From DAHVFK01 sp035310985 (GTDB lineage: Bacteria; Pseudomonadota; Gammaproteobacteria; Burkholderiales; SG8-39), in assembly GCA_035310985.1 (NCBI GenBank), contig DATGDH010000087.1, positions 1 through 21,525 of the forward strand: a stretch of DNA of 21,525 nucleotides. The letters are read 5' to 3'. This document shows positions 7,184-19,624 of this stretch, in pieces (positions within the stretch are counted from its first letter, which is position 1; every line of letters starts with the position of its first letter). The translations under genes were made by a program, and so were the position numbers. Below the pieces are notes generated by a model, which saw nothing but the letters and a program-made list of their open reading frames with translations, had not been told where the DNA came from and made no database searches.

Positions 7184-7501
7184 CTACTTCTTCGCCTCGC
7201 CGACGTCGATATTGAGCGTGCCGAAGCGCGTCTCGTACTCGTTCACCACGCTCCCGAGCAGCATGCTCAGGCGCTTGGCGGCGTACGGGCTGATTACGAT
7301 GCGGTCGGTGAGCTGGATGGTGACCTCCTTCTGGCCGCGGTTCCACGCCTGGTTCATGCCGAACAGCATGACCACTTCCTCGCGCGTACTCGTGACGTTG
7401 CACACGTTGGCGTAGGAGCTCTTCATGTTCGAGTCGTCCCACTTGATCTTCATCGCCGCGAGGTCTGGGCGCAGCTCGGGGGTCTCGGGTTTGGTGGCCA
7501 T
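7184..7501 (-). CDS. DUF3467 family small protein
   Basis: The protein has 105 aa. W21, M26, S28, Y30, N32-V33, T37-S38, R40, G48 and the block RIVISPYAAKRL (67-78) fit the DUF3467 pattern and match the 97-aa protein at 4756-5049. Cys34 is present, four positions after the conserved Tyr, where the other copy has Ser34. No signal peptide or membrane segment is present. The ATG at 7501 has AGGGAG upstream, but 12 bases away, rather far. It is divergent from the glycogen operon (149-bp spacer) and converges on the PKMT-like gene, so it probably has its own promoter. The function of the family is unknown. Its nearness to two methyltransferases and a radical SAM enzyme suggests it works with them. 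Confidence 0.85.
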   Translation of the reverse strand: MATKPETPELRPDLAAMKIKWDDSNMKSSYANVCNVTSTREEVVMLFGMNQAWNRGQKEVTIQLTDRIVISPYAAKRLSMLLGSVVNEYETRFGTLNIDVGEAKK

Positions 7502-7650
7502 AGTACGTCTTGTCTCCCTGTCGAAGGCGCTCGGCGCTCTGCCGGCGGCGGGCGCGAAGCGCGTATGATAGGTTAACCGCATGAGGGAGAGCGCGCCGCA
7601 TCCGCGCGCTCCCCGTCCCGCCGCGCGCCGGAACGGCGCGGCCACGTACC
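7502..7650. promoter_or_regulatory. Divergent control region between the DUF3467 gene and glgB
   Basis: The 149-bp spacer must carry promoters for both directions. GTATGATAGG near 7563-7572 gives a -10-like hexamer on both strands (TATGAT plus, TATCAT minus), in the only AT-rich pocket of the spacer, with TTAACC just downstream. No good -35 partner is evident for either direction, so an activator or a non-consensus promoter is possible. The assignment rests on position and a single hexamer. Confidence 0.35.
7624..7640 (+). promoter_or_regulatory. GC-rich hairpin just upstream of the glgB start
   Basis: CGCGCCG-GAA-CGGCGCG is a perfect 7-bp stem with a 3-base loop ending 10 bases before the GTG start of glgB, exactly where a Shine-Dalgarno would be expected; none is seen. 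It could hinder ribosome access or be a chance palindrome in GC-rich DNA. Confidence 0.3.
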
Positions 7651-9527
<1,877 letters not shown>

Positions 9528-9531
<4 letters not shown>

Positions 9532-10421
9532 TCCTCGCGGGCGATGTCGGCGGCACCAAGTCGCTGCTCGCCTTGTTCGAGCAAGGTACGCCCGCGTTCG
9601 AGCTGCGGCTCGCATCGGGCGAGTTCCCCGACTTCGAGTCGCTGCTCGCGCGCTTCGTCGACGAAGCGCGCGCAGCGCTCGGCACGGCGCCGCGCATCCG
9701 GTCCGCCTGCCTGGGCGTCGCAGGGCCGGTGCGCGACGAGCTCGTGCGCGTGACCAACCTCCCCTGGACGATCGACGCCTCGCGCCTGCGCAGCCGCTTC
9801 CCCATCGGCCGGCTCGAGCTGATGAACGACTTCGCCGCGGCCGCCTGGGGCGTCGGCGCGCTCGCACCGCAGGACCTCGTCACGCTGCAGCCCGGCGAGC
9901 CGCTCGCGGCCGCCCCGCGCGTGGTGCTCGGCGCGGGCACCGGCTTCGGCGTCGCCTACGTGGTGAACGGCGTGCCGGTGGCGGGCGAAGGAGGCCACGG
10001 CGGCTTCGCGCCGGCGGGCGTCGAGCAGGAGGCGCTGTGGCGCTTCCTGCACGACAGGCTCGGCCGCGTGCAGGTCGAGGACGTGGTCTCGGGCCCAGGG
10101 CTCGCGCGCATCCACGAGTTCATGACCGGCGAGCGCGTCGCGCCGGAGGACGCCGCGCCGCCCGCGCTCGATCTTTTTATCACCTGCTTCGGCGCGGCGG
10201 CGGGCGACCACGCGCTCAACGTCCTGGCGCGCGGCGGGGTGTACGTCTGCGGCGGAATCGCCGCGCGCATCCTGCCGCGCCTCGCGGCGGGCGGCTTCCT
10301 CGCGGCGTTCAACGACAAGGGCGGCTTCGCCGAGCACACGCGCAGGATGCCGGTGCACGTCGTGACCAGCGAGCGCGTCGCGCTGCTCGGCGCCGCAGCG
10401 GCGGCAGCGCGGGCGGCATAA
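9528..10421 (+). CDS. glk: Glucokinase (ROK-independent, E. coli Glk type)
   Basis: The enzyme phosphorylates glucose to glucose 6-phosphate with ATP. The protein has 297 aa, slightly shorter than E. coli Glk. The first phosphate-binding motif AGDVGGTKS lies at residues 4-12, the catalytic Asp is D101 in LMNDFAAAA, and the adenosine/phosphate loop is VLGAGTGFGVAY (133-144). EGGHGGFAP (154-162) corresponds to the sugar-binding EGGH motif. The start is ATG 9528, which overlaps the glgB stop as ATGA, with GAGG four bases upstream; the protein then begins directly with the GDVGGT strand as usual. Its place between glgB and glgX indicates that it captures free glucose released during glycogen or maltodextrin breakdown, notably by the amylomaltase. 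Confidence 0.95.
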
Positions 10422-10428
10422 TCCGGCC

Positions 10429-12554
<2,126 letters not shown>

Positions 12555-12558
<4 letters not shown>

Positions 12559-14627
12559 GCGAGGCGCGCGCCGAGCTCGAGCGCCACTGCGCGCAACTCG
12601 GCATCGCGACCGGCTGGCACGACATCTGGGGCAAGCACCACGCAGTGCCGGAAGCGAGCCTGCGCGCGCTCGCCGCCGAGTTCGACGCCGGGCCTCGCGC
12701 GCCGGAAGCCGCGCTCCCGCCGGTGCTCGCGCTGCGCGAGGGCAGCGCACCGTGGCGCATCGCCGTGCGCGGCGCGGACGAGGTCGCGCTGCGCTGGCAA
12801 ATCGCGCTCGAGGACGGCGGCCGCATCGAGGGGGAAGGCCGCGCCACGGACGGAGTGCTCGAGATCGGTGCGCCGCTGCCGCTCGGCTACCACCGCCTGT
12901 CGGTCGAGGCGCTGGGCGAGACGCAGCTCGTCGCGGCACCCGAGCGCTGCTGGCGGCCGGCCGCGCTCGAGAACGGCGGCCGGGTGTGGGGCCCGGCGCT
13001 GCAGCTCTACGCGCTGCGCTCGCGGCGCAACTGGGGCATGGGCGACTTCGGCGACCTGCGCGCCCTCGTCGAGCAGTGGGCCGCGCGCGGCGCGAGCGTG
13101 TTCGGCCTCAATCCGCTGCACCCGCTCTACCCGCACAATCCGGCGCACGCGAGCCCCTACAGCCCGTCCTCGCGGCTGCTCCTGAACGTCATGTACCTGG
13201 ACGTCGAGGCGATCGAGGACTGCGCCGAGTGCGAGGCGGCGCGCAGCGTGATCCGTTCGCCGGCGTTCCAGGCGCGTCTCGCGGCGCTGCGCGCGGCGGA
13301 GCTCGTCGACTACCCGGGCGTCGCGGCGGCGAAGTTCGAGGTGCTCGAGCTCCTGTTCAACCACTTCTGGCAGCGCCACCTCGCCGCGGGCGATGCGCGC
13401 GCGCAGGCGTTCCTCGAGTTCCGCGCGCGCGGCGGCGAGATGCTGCGCCGGCACGCGCTGTACGACGCGCTGCAGGAGCGCTTCGGCCGCGACGACCCTT
13501 CGGTTACCGGCTGGCAGCTCTGGCCCGAGGCCTACCACGATCCCGCCGGAGAGGCGGTCGCGCGCTTCGCCCTGCTGAACGCGGCGCGCGTCGCGTACTT
13601 CGAGTACCTGCAATGGCAGGCCGAGCTCCAGCTCTCGGTGGTCGCTTGGCGCTGCGCCGAACTCGGCCTCGAGCTCGGCCTGTACCTCGACCTCGCGGTC
13701 TCGGTCGATCGCGCCGGGTCGGACGCCTGGGCGCACCGCGACTGCTACGCGCTCGGCGCGAGCGTCGGAGCGCCGCCCGACGACTTCAACCTGCGCGGGC
13801 AGGACTGGGGGCTGCCGCCGCTCAGGCCCGACCGGCTACGCGCGACCGGCTACGAGCTCTACGCGAGCGCGCTGCGCGAAGCGATGGGCCACGCCGGCGC
13901 GCTGCGCGTCGACCACGTCATGGGGCTGATGCGCCTCTTTTGGATCCCCGCCGGCGCAAAGCCCGCGGAAGGCGCCTACGTGCACTACGAGCTCGAGGAG
14001 ATGCTCGCGATCCTCGCGCTGGAAAGCCACCGCAACCGCTGCCTGGTGATCGGCGAGGACCTCGGCACCGTGCCCGACGAGGTGCGCGCCGCGCTCGCGC
14101 GCTACGGCGTGCTGTCTTACCGGCTGCTGTGGTTCGAGCGCGACGGCGCGGGCGAGTTCAGGCCGCCCGCCGAGCTGCCGCGCGAGGCGCTGGTCGCCGC
14201 GACCACGCACGACCTGCCGACGCTCGCCGGCTGGTGGCAGGGCACGGACCTCGAACTGCGCCGCGGCCTGGGCCTGTTCCCCGACGAGGCGACCTATGGA
14301 GCGCTGCGCGCCGGCCGCGAGGCGGACCGCGCGCGCCTCGCGCGCGCGCTCGAGCGCGCCGGGATCCAGCCGCCGGACATGGAAGCCGGCCTGGCCGAGG
14401 CGGTGCACGCTTACCTCGCCGCGGCGCCCTCGCGCGTCATGATGGTTCAGCTCGAGGATCTGCTTGGCGTCACCGAGCAGGCGAACCTGCCGGGCACCAC
14501 CGACGAGCAGCCGAACTGGCGGCGCAAGCTGCCGCTCGCGCTCGAAGACATGGCACGGGATGCGCGCGCCACCGCGCTCGGCGCGCGCCTGTCCCAGTTG
14601 CGCCCGCGCTCCGCCCGGGCGCCTTAG
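12555..14627 (+). CDS. malQ: 4-alpha-glucanotransferase (amylomaltase)
   Basis: A GH77 enzyme that transfers glucan segments between malto-oligosaccharides and releases glucose. The protein has 690 aa, like E. coli MalQ, with the extra N-terminal region (about 1-145) before the barrel. Catalytic residues are nucleophile D453 in LRVDHVMG, acid/base E501 in VIGEDLGTVP, and D553 in TTHDLPTLAGWW. Other GH77 marks are LQLYALRSRRNWGMGDF and the donor-loop region around NPLHPLYP. The start is ATG 12555, inside the end of glgX (ATGA); there is no Shine-Dalgarno, so coupling is likely. The last 4 bp overlap the stop of the opposing pobA gene. It processes the oligosaccharides that GlgX liberates, and the glucose by-product would feed Glk. 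Confidence 0.96.
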
Positions 14628-15799
14628 GCCCAGGGCAGCCCGACGTAGTTCTCGGCGAGGCTCGTGGCAGCCGCCTTCGAGCCGACCACGTACTCGAGCT
14701 GCGCGCGCTGCAGCCGCAGGCTGAACGCGTCGTCGTCGTGGAAACGGTGCAGCATCGAGGTCATCCACCAGGAGAAATGCTCGGCGCGCCAGACGCGGCG
14801 CAGCGCGGTGGCGCTGTAGGCGGCAAGCGGCGCCTCGTCTCCCGAGCGATAGAACGCGGCGAGCGCGCGCGCGAGCACGCGCACGTCGGCCGCGGCGAGG
14901 TTCAGGCCCTTGGCGCCGGTCGGCGGCACGATGTGCGCCGCGTCGCCGGCAAGGAACAGGCACCCATGCTGCATCGGCTCCACGACGAAGCTGCGCATCG
15001 CGACGATGCCCTTCTGGAAGATGCGCCCTTCCTTCAGCTTCCAGCCGTCGGAGGTCGCGAGGCGCGCGCGCAGCTCGCTCCAGATACGCTCGTCCGGCCA
15101 TTCCTCCAGCTTGTCCTGCGGATCGCACTGCACGTACAGGCGCTGGATCTGCGGCGAGCGCGTGCTGACGAGCGCGAAGCCGCGCTCGTGCCAGGCGTAG
15201 ATCAGCTCCTCACTCGAGGGCGGCGCCTCGACCAGGATGCCGAGCCAGCCGAAGGGGTAGCTGCGCACGAACTCGCGCCGCAGGCGCGACGGGACGGTCG
15301 GCCGGCTCACGCCGTGAAAGCCGTCGCAGCCGGCGACGAAGTCGCACTCGAGGCGCTCGGCGGCGCCGTTCTTGCGGAAGTGGATCGACGGCGCGCGCGT
15401 GTCGACGTCCTGCAGGCTCACGCCCTCGACGCCGAAGAGGATCTTGCCGCCCGAATCGAGCCGCGCCGCGACCAGGTCCTTGATCACCTCGTGCTGCGCG
15501 TACACCATGATCGCGCGCCCGCCGGTCAGTCCGGCGAGGTCGATGCGGTGCCCGCGCCCGCCGAACCTGAGCTCGATGCCCCGGTGCAGCGCGCCCTCGC
15601 GCATCATGCGCGTGCCGACGCCGCACTCGTTCAGCATGTCGACCGTGCCCTGCTCGAGCACGCCGGCGCGGATCGTGGCCTCGATCTCCTCGCGGCTGCG
15701 GCTCTCTAGCACCATCGCGTCGACGCCCGCGCGCTCGAGCAGCCGCGCGAGCAGCAGGCCCGCGGGACCGGCGCCGACGATGCCGACCTGCGTTCTCAC
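14624..15799 (-). CDS. pobA: 4-hydroxybenzoate 3-monooxygenase (p-hydroxybenzoate hydroxylase)
   Basis: This FAD enzyme converts 4-hydroxybenzoate to protocatechuate with NADPH and O2, feeding the protocatechuate branch of the beta-ketoadipate or meta pathway. The protein has 391 aa, the family length. The FAD motif GAGPAG lies at 9-14, RAGVLEQGTVDML at about 44-56, and GDAAHIVPPTGAKGLNLA is the second FAD motif. Residues that bind substrate in the Pseudomonas enzyme are seen: Tyr in ELIYAWH, Ser and Arg in ALVSTRSPQIQR, and the C-terminal Tyr385 in NYVGLPWA. Translation starts at GTG 15799, preceded by GAGGGG at good spacing. It is divergent from the threonine ammonia-lyase gene, with no pobR-like regulator in the window. 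Its end overlaps malQ by 4 bp. Confidence 0.96.
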   Translation of the reverse strand: MRTQVGIVGAGPAGLLLARLLERAGVDAMVLESRSREEIEATIRAGVLEQGTVDMLNECGVGTRMMREGALHRGIELRFGGRGHRIDLAGLTGGRAIMVYAQHEVIKDLVAARLDSGGKILFGVEGVSLQDVDTRAPSIHFRKNGAAERLECDFVAGCDGFHGVSRPTVPSRLRREFVRSYPFGWLGILVEAPPSSEELIYAWHERGFALVSTRSPQIQRLYVQCDPQDKLEEWPDERIWSELRARLATSDGWKLKEGRIFQKGIVAMRSFVVEPMQHGCLFLAGDAAHIVPPTGAKGLNLAAADVRVLARALAAFYRSGDEAPLAAYSATALRRVWRAEHFSWWMTSMLHRFHDDDAFSLRLQRAQLEYVVGSKAAATSLAENYVGLPWA

Positions 15800-15834
15800 T
15801 ATAATGCCCCTCGCATGCGCGCATTCTATTCGAG
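15800..15834. promoter_or_regulatory. 35-bp divergent spacer between pobA and the threonine ammonia-lyase gene
   Basis: A perfect TATAAT lies at 15800-15805 on the plus strand, placed to give a short leader for the gene at 15835, but no -35 hexamer is seen at normal spacing (upstream is pobA coding sequence). On the minus strand TAGAAT (15828-15823) could serve pobA. The GAGGGG ribosome binding site of pobA also falls here (about 15808-15813). The two promoters would overlap, so the two directions may compete. Confidence 0.35.
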
Positions 15835-17043
15835 ATGAGCGGCGTCACCCTCGAGGACGTGAGGGCCGCGGCGGCGCGCATCGCGGGAAGCGTAGAGCGC
15901 ACGCCGCTCCTGGAGAGCCGCACGCTGTCGCGCCTCACCGGCGCGCGCGTGTTCCTCAAGTTCGAGAACTTGCAGTTCACCGCCTCGTTCAAGGAGCGCG
16001 GCGCGCTCAACAAGCTGCTCACGCTGTCCGATGCCGAGCGCGCGCGCGGCGTCATCGCGATGAGCGCCGGCAACCACGCGCAAGGGGTCGCCTACCACGC
16101 GGCGCGCCTCGGGGTGCGGGCCGTGATCGTCATGCCGCGCGGCACGCCGAACACCAAGGTGAAGAACACCGCGGTGCACGGCGCCGAGGTGGTGCTCGAG
16201 GGCGACACGCTGGCCGAAGCCGCGCGCTGCGCCGCCGAGCGCGCCGCGCGCGAGCGGCTCGTGTTCATCCACCCCTACGACGATCCGGCCGTGATCGCCG
16301 GGCAGGGCACGATCGCACTCGAGATGCTGGCCGAAGCGCCGCAGCTGGAGGCGCTCGTCGTGCCGATCGGCGGCGGCGGGCTCGTCTCCGGCATCGCCAC
16401 CGCCGCCAAGGCATTGAAGCCCGCGATCGAGGTCTACGGCGTGGAATCGAAGACCTACTGCGCGATGTACCAGCGGCTGAAAGGGCAGCCGGTCGAGGTG
16501 GGCGGCGATACGATCGCCGAGGGCATCGCGGTGCGCGACGTAGGCGAGCTGCCGCTCGCGATCGTGCGCGCGCTGGTCAAGGAGGTGCTGCTCGTCGAGG
16601 AGGCCGCGATCGAGCAGGCGGTGGTCGCCCTGATCGAGATCGAGAAGACGGTGGCCGAAGGCGCCGGCGCCGCCGGGCTCGCAGCGCTGCTCGCCTACCC
16701 CGAGCGCTTCGCCGGCCGCACGGTCGGCGTGCCGCTCTCCGGAGGCAACATCGACACGCGAGTGCTCGCCGCGGTGCTGATGCGCGGGCTGGTACGCGAC
16801 GGGCGCCTCGCGCGCCTGCGCGTGTCGATGCCCGACGTCTCCGGCAGCCTCGCGCGCGTCGCGCAGATGCTCGGGGAGGCCGGCGGCAACATCGTCGAGG
16901 TGCAGCACCAGCGCCTGTTCGGCACCGCCTCGGTGCGCACCCCCGAGGTCGAGTTCCTGATCGAGACGCGCGACCGCGAGCACACCGAGGCGATCATCGG
17001 CGCGCTCGGCGCGCGCGGTGTGCGCGTCACGCTGCTACAGTGA
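15835..17043 (+). CDS. ilvA: Threonine ammonia-lyase, PLP-dependent, with C-terminal ACT domain
   Basis: The enzyme deaminates threonine (and often serine) to 2-oxobutanoate and ammonia, the first step toward isoleucine or of threonine catabolism. The protein has 402 aa, the length of the short catabolic-type family, with one small ACT-like domain (about 328-402, starting LRVSMPDVSGSLARVAQML), not the two regulatory domains of E. coli IlvA. The PLP lysine is K53 in SFKERGA, SAGNHAQG (about 76-83) holds the cofactor, and GGGGLVSG binds the PLP phosphate. The ATG at 15835 has only a weak GAG just before it. The sulfatase gene starts 45 bp downstream on the same strand. The name ilvA is the usual label for this family; tdcB would be an alternative. 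Confidence 0.92.
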   Translation: MSGVTLEDVRAAAARIAGSVERTPLLESRTLSRLTGARVFLKFENLQFTASFKERGALNKLLTLSDAERARGVIAMSAGNHAQGVAYHAARLGVRAVIVMPRGTPNTKVKNTAVHGAEVVLEGDTLAEAARCAAERAARERLVFIHPYDDPAVIAGQGTIALEMLAEAPQLEALVVPIGGGGLVSGIATAAKALKPAIEVYGVESKTYCAMYQRLKGQPVEVGGDTIAEGIAVRDVGELPLAIVRALVKEVLLVEEAAIEQAVVALIEIEKTVAEGAGAAGLAALLAYPERFAGRTVGVPLSGGNIDTRVLAAVLMRGLVRDGRLARLRVSMPDVSGSLARVAQMLGEAGGNIVEVQHQRLFGTASVRTPEVEFLIETRDREHTEAIIGALGARGVRVTLLQ

Positions 17044-17088
17044 CCCTTGCAAGCGAAGCGAGAGTCGGCACACACACGAGGAGAAAGA

Positions 17089-18903
17089 ATGACATCTGAT
17101 CGGCGGGCGGTAGGCTCCCTCTCGCGACGCGAGTTCCTGCGCGACGCCGGCCTGGGCGTGGCGGCCCTCGGCCTGGGCGACGGCACCGTGCGCGCCGCGC
17201 TCGCCGCGGACGAGCCGGCCAAAGCCCGCGGCGGCGGGCCCGGGGGCGCGGGGCCCTACAACATTCTGTTCATCCTCACCGATCAGGAGCGCCTGTTCCG
17301 GCCGGGCGAGCTGCCCGCTGGCTATAGCCTGCCGGCGCACGAGCGCCTGATGCGGCAGGGCACGACGTTCGTCAACCACCGCATCAACTCCTGCGTGTGC
17401 ACGCCGTCGCGCTCGGTGCTCTACACCGGTCAGCACATCCAGCACACGAAGATGTTCGACAACACGAATTTTCCGTGGATCAGCAGCATGTCGACCGACC
17501 TGCGCACGACCGGGGACATGCTGCGCGAGGCCGGCTACTACACGGCCTACAAGGGCAAGTGGCACCTCACCAAGGAGTTCGAGACCGTCAACGAGCTCGG
17601 CTCGCCGACCAAGATCTTCACCAAGGAGATGGAAGCCTACGGCTTCTCCGACTACATCGGCGTGGGCGACATCATCGCGCACGAGCAGGGCGGCTACCGC
17701 CACGACGGCATCATCTCCGCAATGGCGGTGAGCTGGCTGCGCAGCCGCGGGATGGACCTCGCGGCGAGCGGCAGGCCCTGGTTCCTCGCGCTGAACCTTG
17801 TCAATCCGCACGACGTCATGTTCATCGACACCGACCGCCCGGGCATGCGCGTGCAGAACCGGAACATCCTCGGCCACATCCTGCCGGAACCCGCCCATCC
17901 CCTGTACGCGAAGCGCTGGGACTTCGAGCTGCCGGCGACCTACCACCAGCCGATCGACGTCCCCGGCCGGCCGCGCGCGCACGCGGACTACCTCAAGTCG
18001 CACGACGCGCTGGTCGGCAATATCGCGAACGAGGACTGGCGCTGGCGCAGACGCCACGACTACTACCTGAACTGCCTACGCGACGTCGATCGGAACATCG
18101 CGCCGGTGCTCGACGAGCTGGAAGCGCTCGGCCTCGCCTCGAACACGATCGTCGTCCTGACCGCGGACCACGGCGACCTGGACGGCGCGCATCGCCTGCA
18201 TTCCAAGGGCGCGACGTCCTACCGGGAGCAGAACAACGTTCCGCTAATCATCGTGCATCCCGCGCACCCCGGGGACAGGCGCTGCGAGGCCGTGACCTCG
18301 CACCTCGATATCGCGCCGACTCTGGTCGGCCTGACGAACGCAGACGCCGCCAAGAAGGCCGCGATCACGAAGGGGCTGCCCGGCAGGGATTTCTCCGCGC
18401 TGCTCGCCGCGCCCGAGAAGGCCGGGCACGCGGCGATCCGCGACGGCGTGCTGTTCTGCTACAACATGTTCGCCTACATCGACGGCGACTTCCTGCAGAA
18501 GGCGGTCGGCATCCTCAAGCAGCCCGACGGCAAGGCCAAGCTCGGCGAAGCGGTCGAGGGCGGGGCGATGCGTCCCGACCTCGGCAAGCGCGGCGCGATC
18601 CGCAGCGTGTTTGACGGGCGCTACCAGTTCAGCCGCTATTTCTCGCCGAGGCAGCACAACCGGCCCGCGACGCTGGATGCGCTCTTCGCGCTGAACGACA
18701 TCGAGCTGTACGATCTCGAGAAGGATCCGCTCGAGCTGAACAACCTGGCGCGCGAGCGCGAAAAGCACCGCGACCTTCTCGCGGCGATGAACGCCAAGCT
18801 GAACGCGCTGATCGACCGCGAGGTCGGCGAGGATGTCGGGCAGATGCTGCCGGGCGGCGTGGACGGGAGCTGGGTCGCCGGCCCCGCCGTAAACGATCTG
18901 TGA
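17089..18903 (+). CDS. Tat-exported sulfatase (formylglycine-dependent)
   Basis: The protein has 604 aa and belongs to the alkaline-phosphatase-like sulfatases that cleave sulfate esters. The N-terminus holds a twin-arginine signal SLSRREFLRDAG (10-21), then a hydrophobic stretch and Ala-rich cleavage region near 38-41, so export of the folded protein is expected. C104 in VCTPSR followed by TG is the formylglycine site (CXPXR). Metal and active-site residues include D65-Q66 (LTDQ), K157 and H159 in KGKWHL, and D360-H361 in TADHGD. A Gln in place of the second Asp of the usual DD pair occurs in choline-sulfatase-like members. The start ATG 17089 has a strong GAGGAGA five bases upstream. Substrate unknown. 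No formylglycine-generating enzyme lies in the window. It may be cotranscribed with the upstream lyase. Confidence 0.92.
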   Translation: MTSDRRAVGSLSRREFLRDAGLGVAALGLGDGTVRAALAADEPAKARGGGPGGAGPYNILFILTDQERLFRPGELPAGYSLPAHERLMRQGTTFVNHRINSCVCTPSRSVLYTGQHIQHTKMFDNTNFPWISSMSTDLRTTGDMLREAGYYTAYKGKWHLTKEFETVNELGSPTKIFTKEMEAYGFSDYIGVGDIIAHEQGGYRHDGIISAMAVSWLRSRGMDLAASGRPWFLALNLVNPHDVMFIDTDRPGMRVQNRNILGHILPEPAHPLYAKRWDFELPATYHQPIDVPGRPRAHADYLKSHDALVGNIANEDWRWRRRHDYYLNCLRDVDRNIAPVLDELEALGLASNTIVVLTADHGDLDGAHRLHSKGATSYREQNNVPLIIVHPAHPGDRRCEAVTSHLDIAPTLVGLTNADAAKKAAITKGLPGRDFSALLAAPEKAGHAAIRDGVLFCYNMFAYIDGDFLQKAVGILKQPDGKAKLGEAVEGGAMRPDLGKRGAIRSVFDGRYQFSRYFSPRQHNRPATLDALFALNDIELYDLEKDPLELNNLAREREKHRDLLAAMNAKLNALIDREVGEDVGQMLPGGVDGSWVAGPAVNDL

Positions 18904-18916
18904 GCCCGCCGGACGC

Positions 18917-19525
18917 CTAGCCGCTTCGCTGGCAGGCGAGCGTGAGGCTCGCGCCGTGTCCGGCGCCCACCGGAATCGTCGCCGAGTAGATACCCGCGCC
19001 GGAGCCGCACTTCCACTCCGCGGCGTAGTCCTTGTCGCAGCCCGGGGTCGCGCCTTCGGCCGGCACAGAGTCGAGCGCGACGCTGCACGCGCTGCGTCCG
19101 TCGCAGGCGCGCGCGAGCGCGGCCGTGGCGTTGCCGGCCGTCGCGCCACAGCTCTTGCCAAAGGTTCCGGTCACCACCTTGATGGCGGGCGCGTGCTGCG
19201 CGGCAGCGGCCGCAGCCGTCGGGTCGGGCGCGCGCGCGCCGCGCGCTTCCTTCATAGCGGCGATCGCGCTCGCCTCCGGCGCGAGCGTGCGCGCCGCCCC
19301 TTCGCGCACCGCGTCGCGCATTGCGTCGCCGTCCAGGAAGTACATCGCCAGGCCCACCGCCATGAGCAGCACGCCGACGATCGATGCGCCGACGCGGCCC
19401 GCGTTGCCCGGCTCGATCTTGCCTTCGATGCGGCCCATTACCGCGACGAGCAGAAAAACGATGCCAGCCAGCACGAACATCCGTGCCAGCGGCAAGTCCA
19501 CCAGCTTGACCATCACGTCCTGCAT
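18917..19525 (-). CDS. Two-TM membrane protein with C-terminal SUEL-type lectin-like domain
   Basis: The protein has 202 aa. Two hydrophobic segments (about 16-30 and 47-64) flank a short charged loop. An Ala-rich linker (85-115) leads to a C-terminal domain with six cysteines (C126, C141, C147, C163, C173, C198). Its pattern TGTFGKSCG, GNATAALARACDGRSACSV, GCDKDYAAEWKCG resembles the galactose/rhamnose-binding SUEL lectin domain (PF02140), best known in animals and also seen in bacterial proteins. The cysteines suggest disulfides, hence a periplasmic domain, so both termini would be outside the cytoplasm. The ATG at 19525 is preceded by GGGGAGG at ideal spacing and is preferred over the upstream in-frame start at 19555. 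It converges on the sulfatase gene with 13 bp between stops. Ligand and role are unknown; sugar binding is inferred from the domain only. Confidence 0.8.
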   Translation of the reverse strand: MQDVMVKLVDLPLARMFVLAGIVFLLVAVMGRIEGKIEPGNAGRVGASIVGVLLMAVGLAMYFLDGDAMRDAVREGAARTLAPEASAIAAMKEARGARAPDPTAAAAAAQHAPAIKVVTGTFGKSCGATAGNATAALARACDGRSACSVALDSVPAEGATPGCDKDYAAEWKCGSGAGIYSATIPVGAGHGASLTLACQRSG

Positions 19526-19624
19526 TGCGGCCTCCCCTGGGGCGCGGTCGCTCACGCATGCCGCGCGCCAGCGCGAATTGTCCGATCCCGCCCCAGTGCG
19601 CCGCGAGGAAGTATTTCCCAGTTC

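Noticed and set aside
12752..15709. Very long plus-strand open frame (985 codons) across malQ and pobA
   Set aside because: It is a shadow of malQ and then of pobA on the other strand; the product is Arg/Ala-rich without any domain, as expected in GC-rich DNA.
19526..19624. Minus-strand peptide-like stretch (KYFLAAHWGGIGQFALARGM) between the DUF1127 and lectin-like genes
   Set aside because: Codon choice looks coding, but there is no usable start codon upstream and the frame runs on as a shadow through the lectin-like gene. It may be a gene remnant, which I cannot support.
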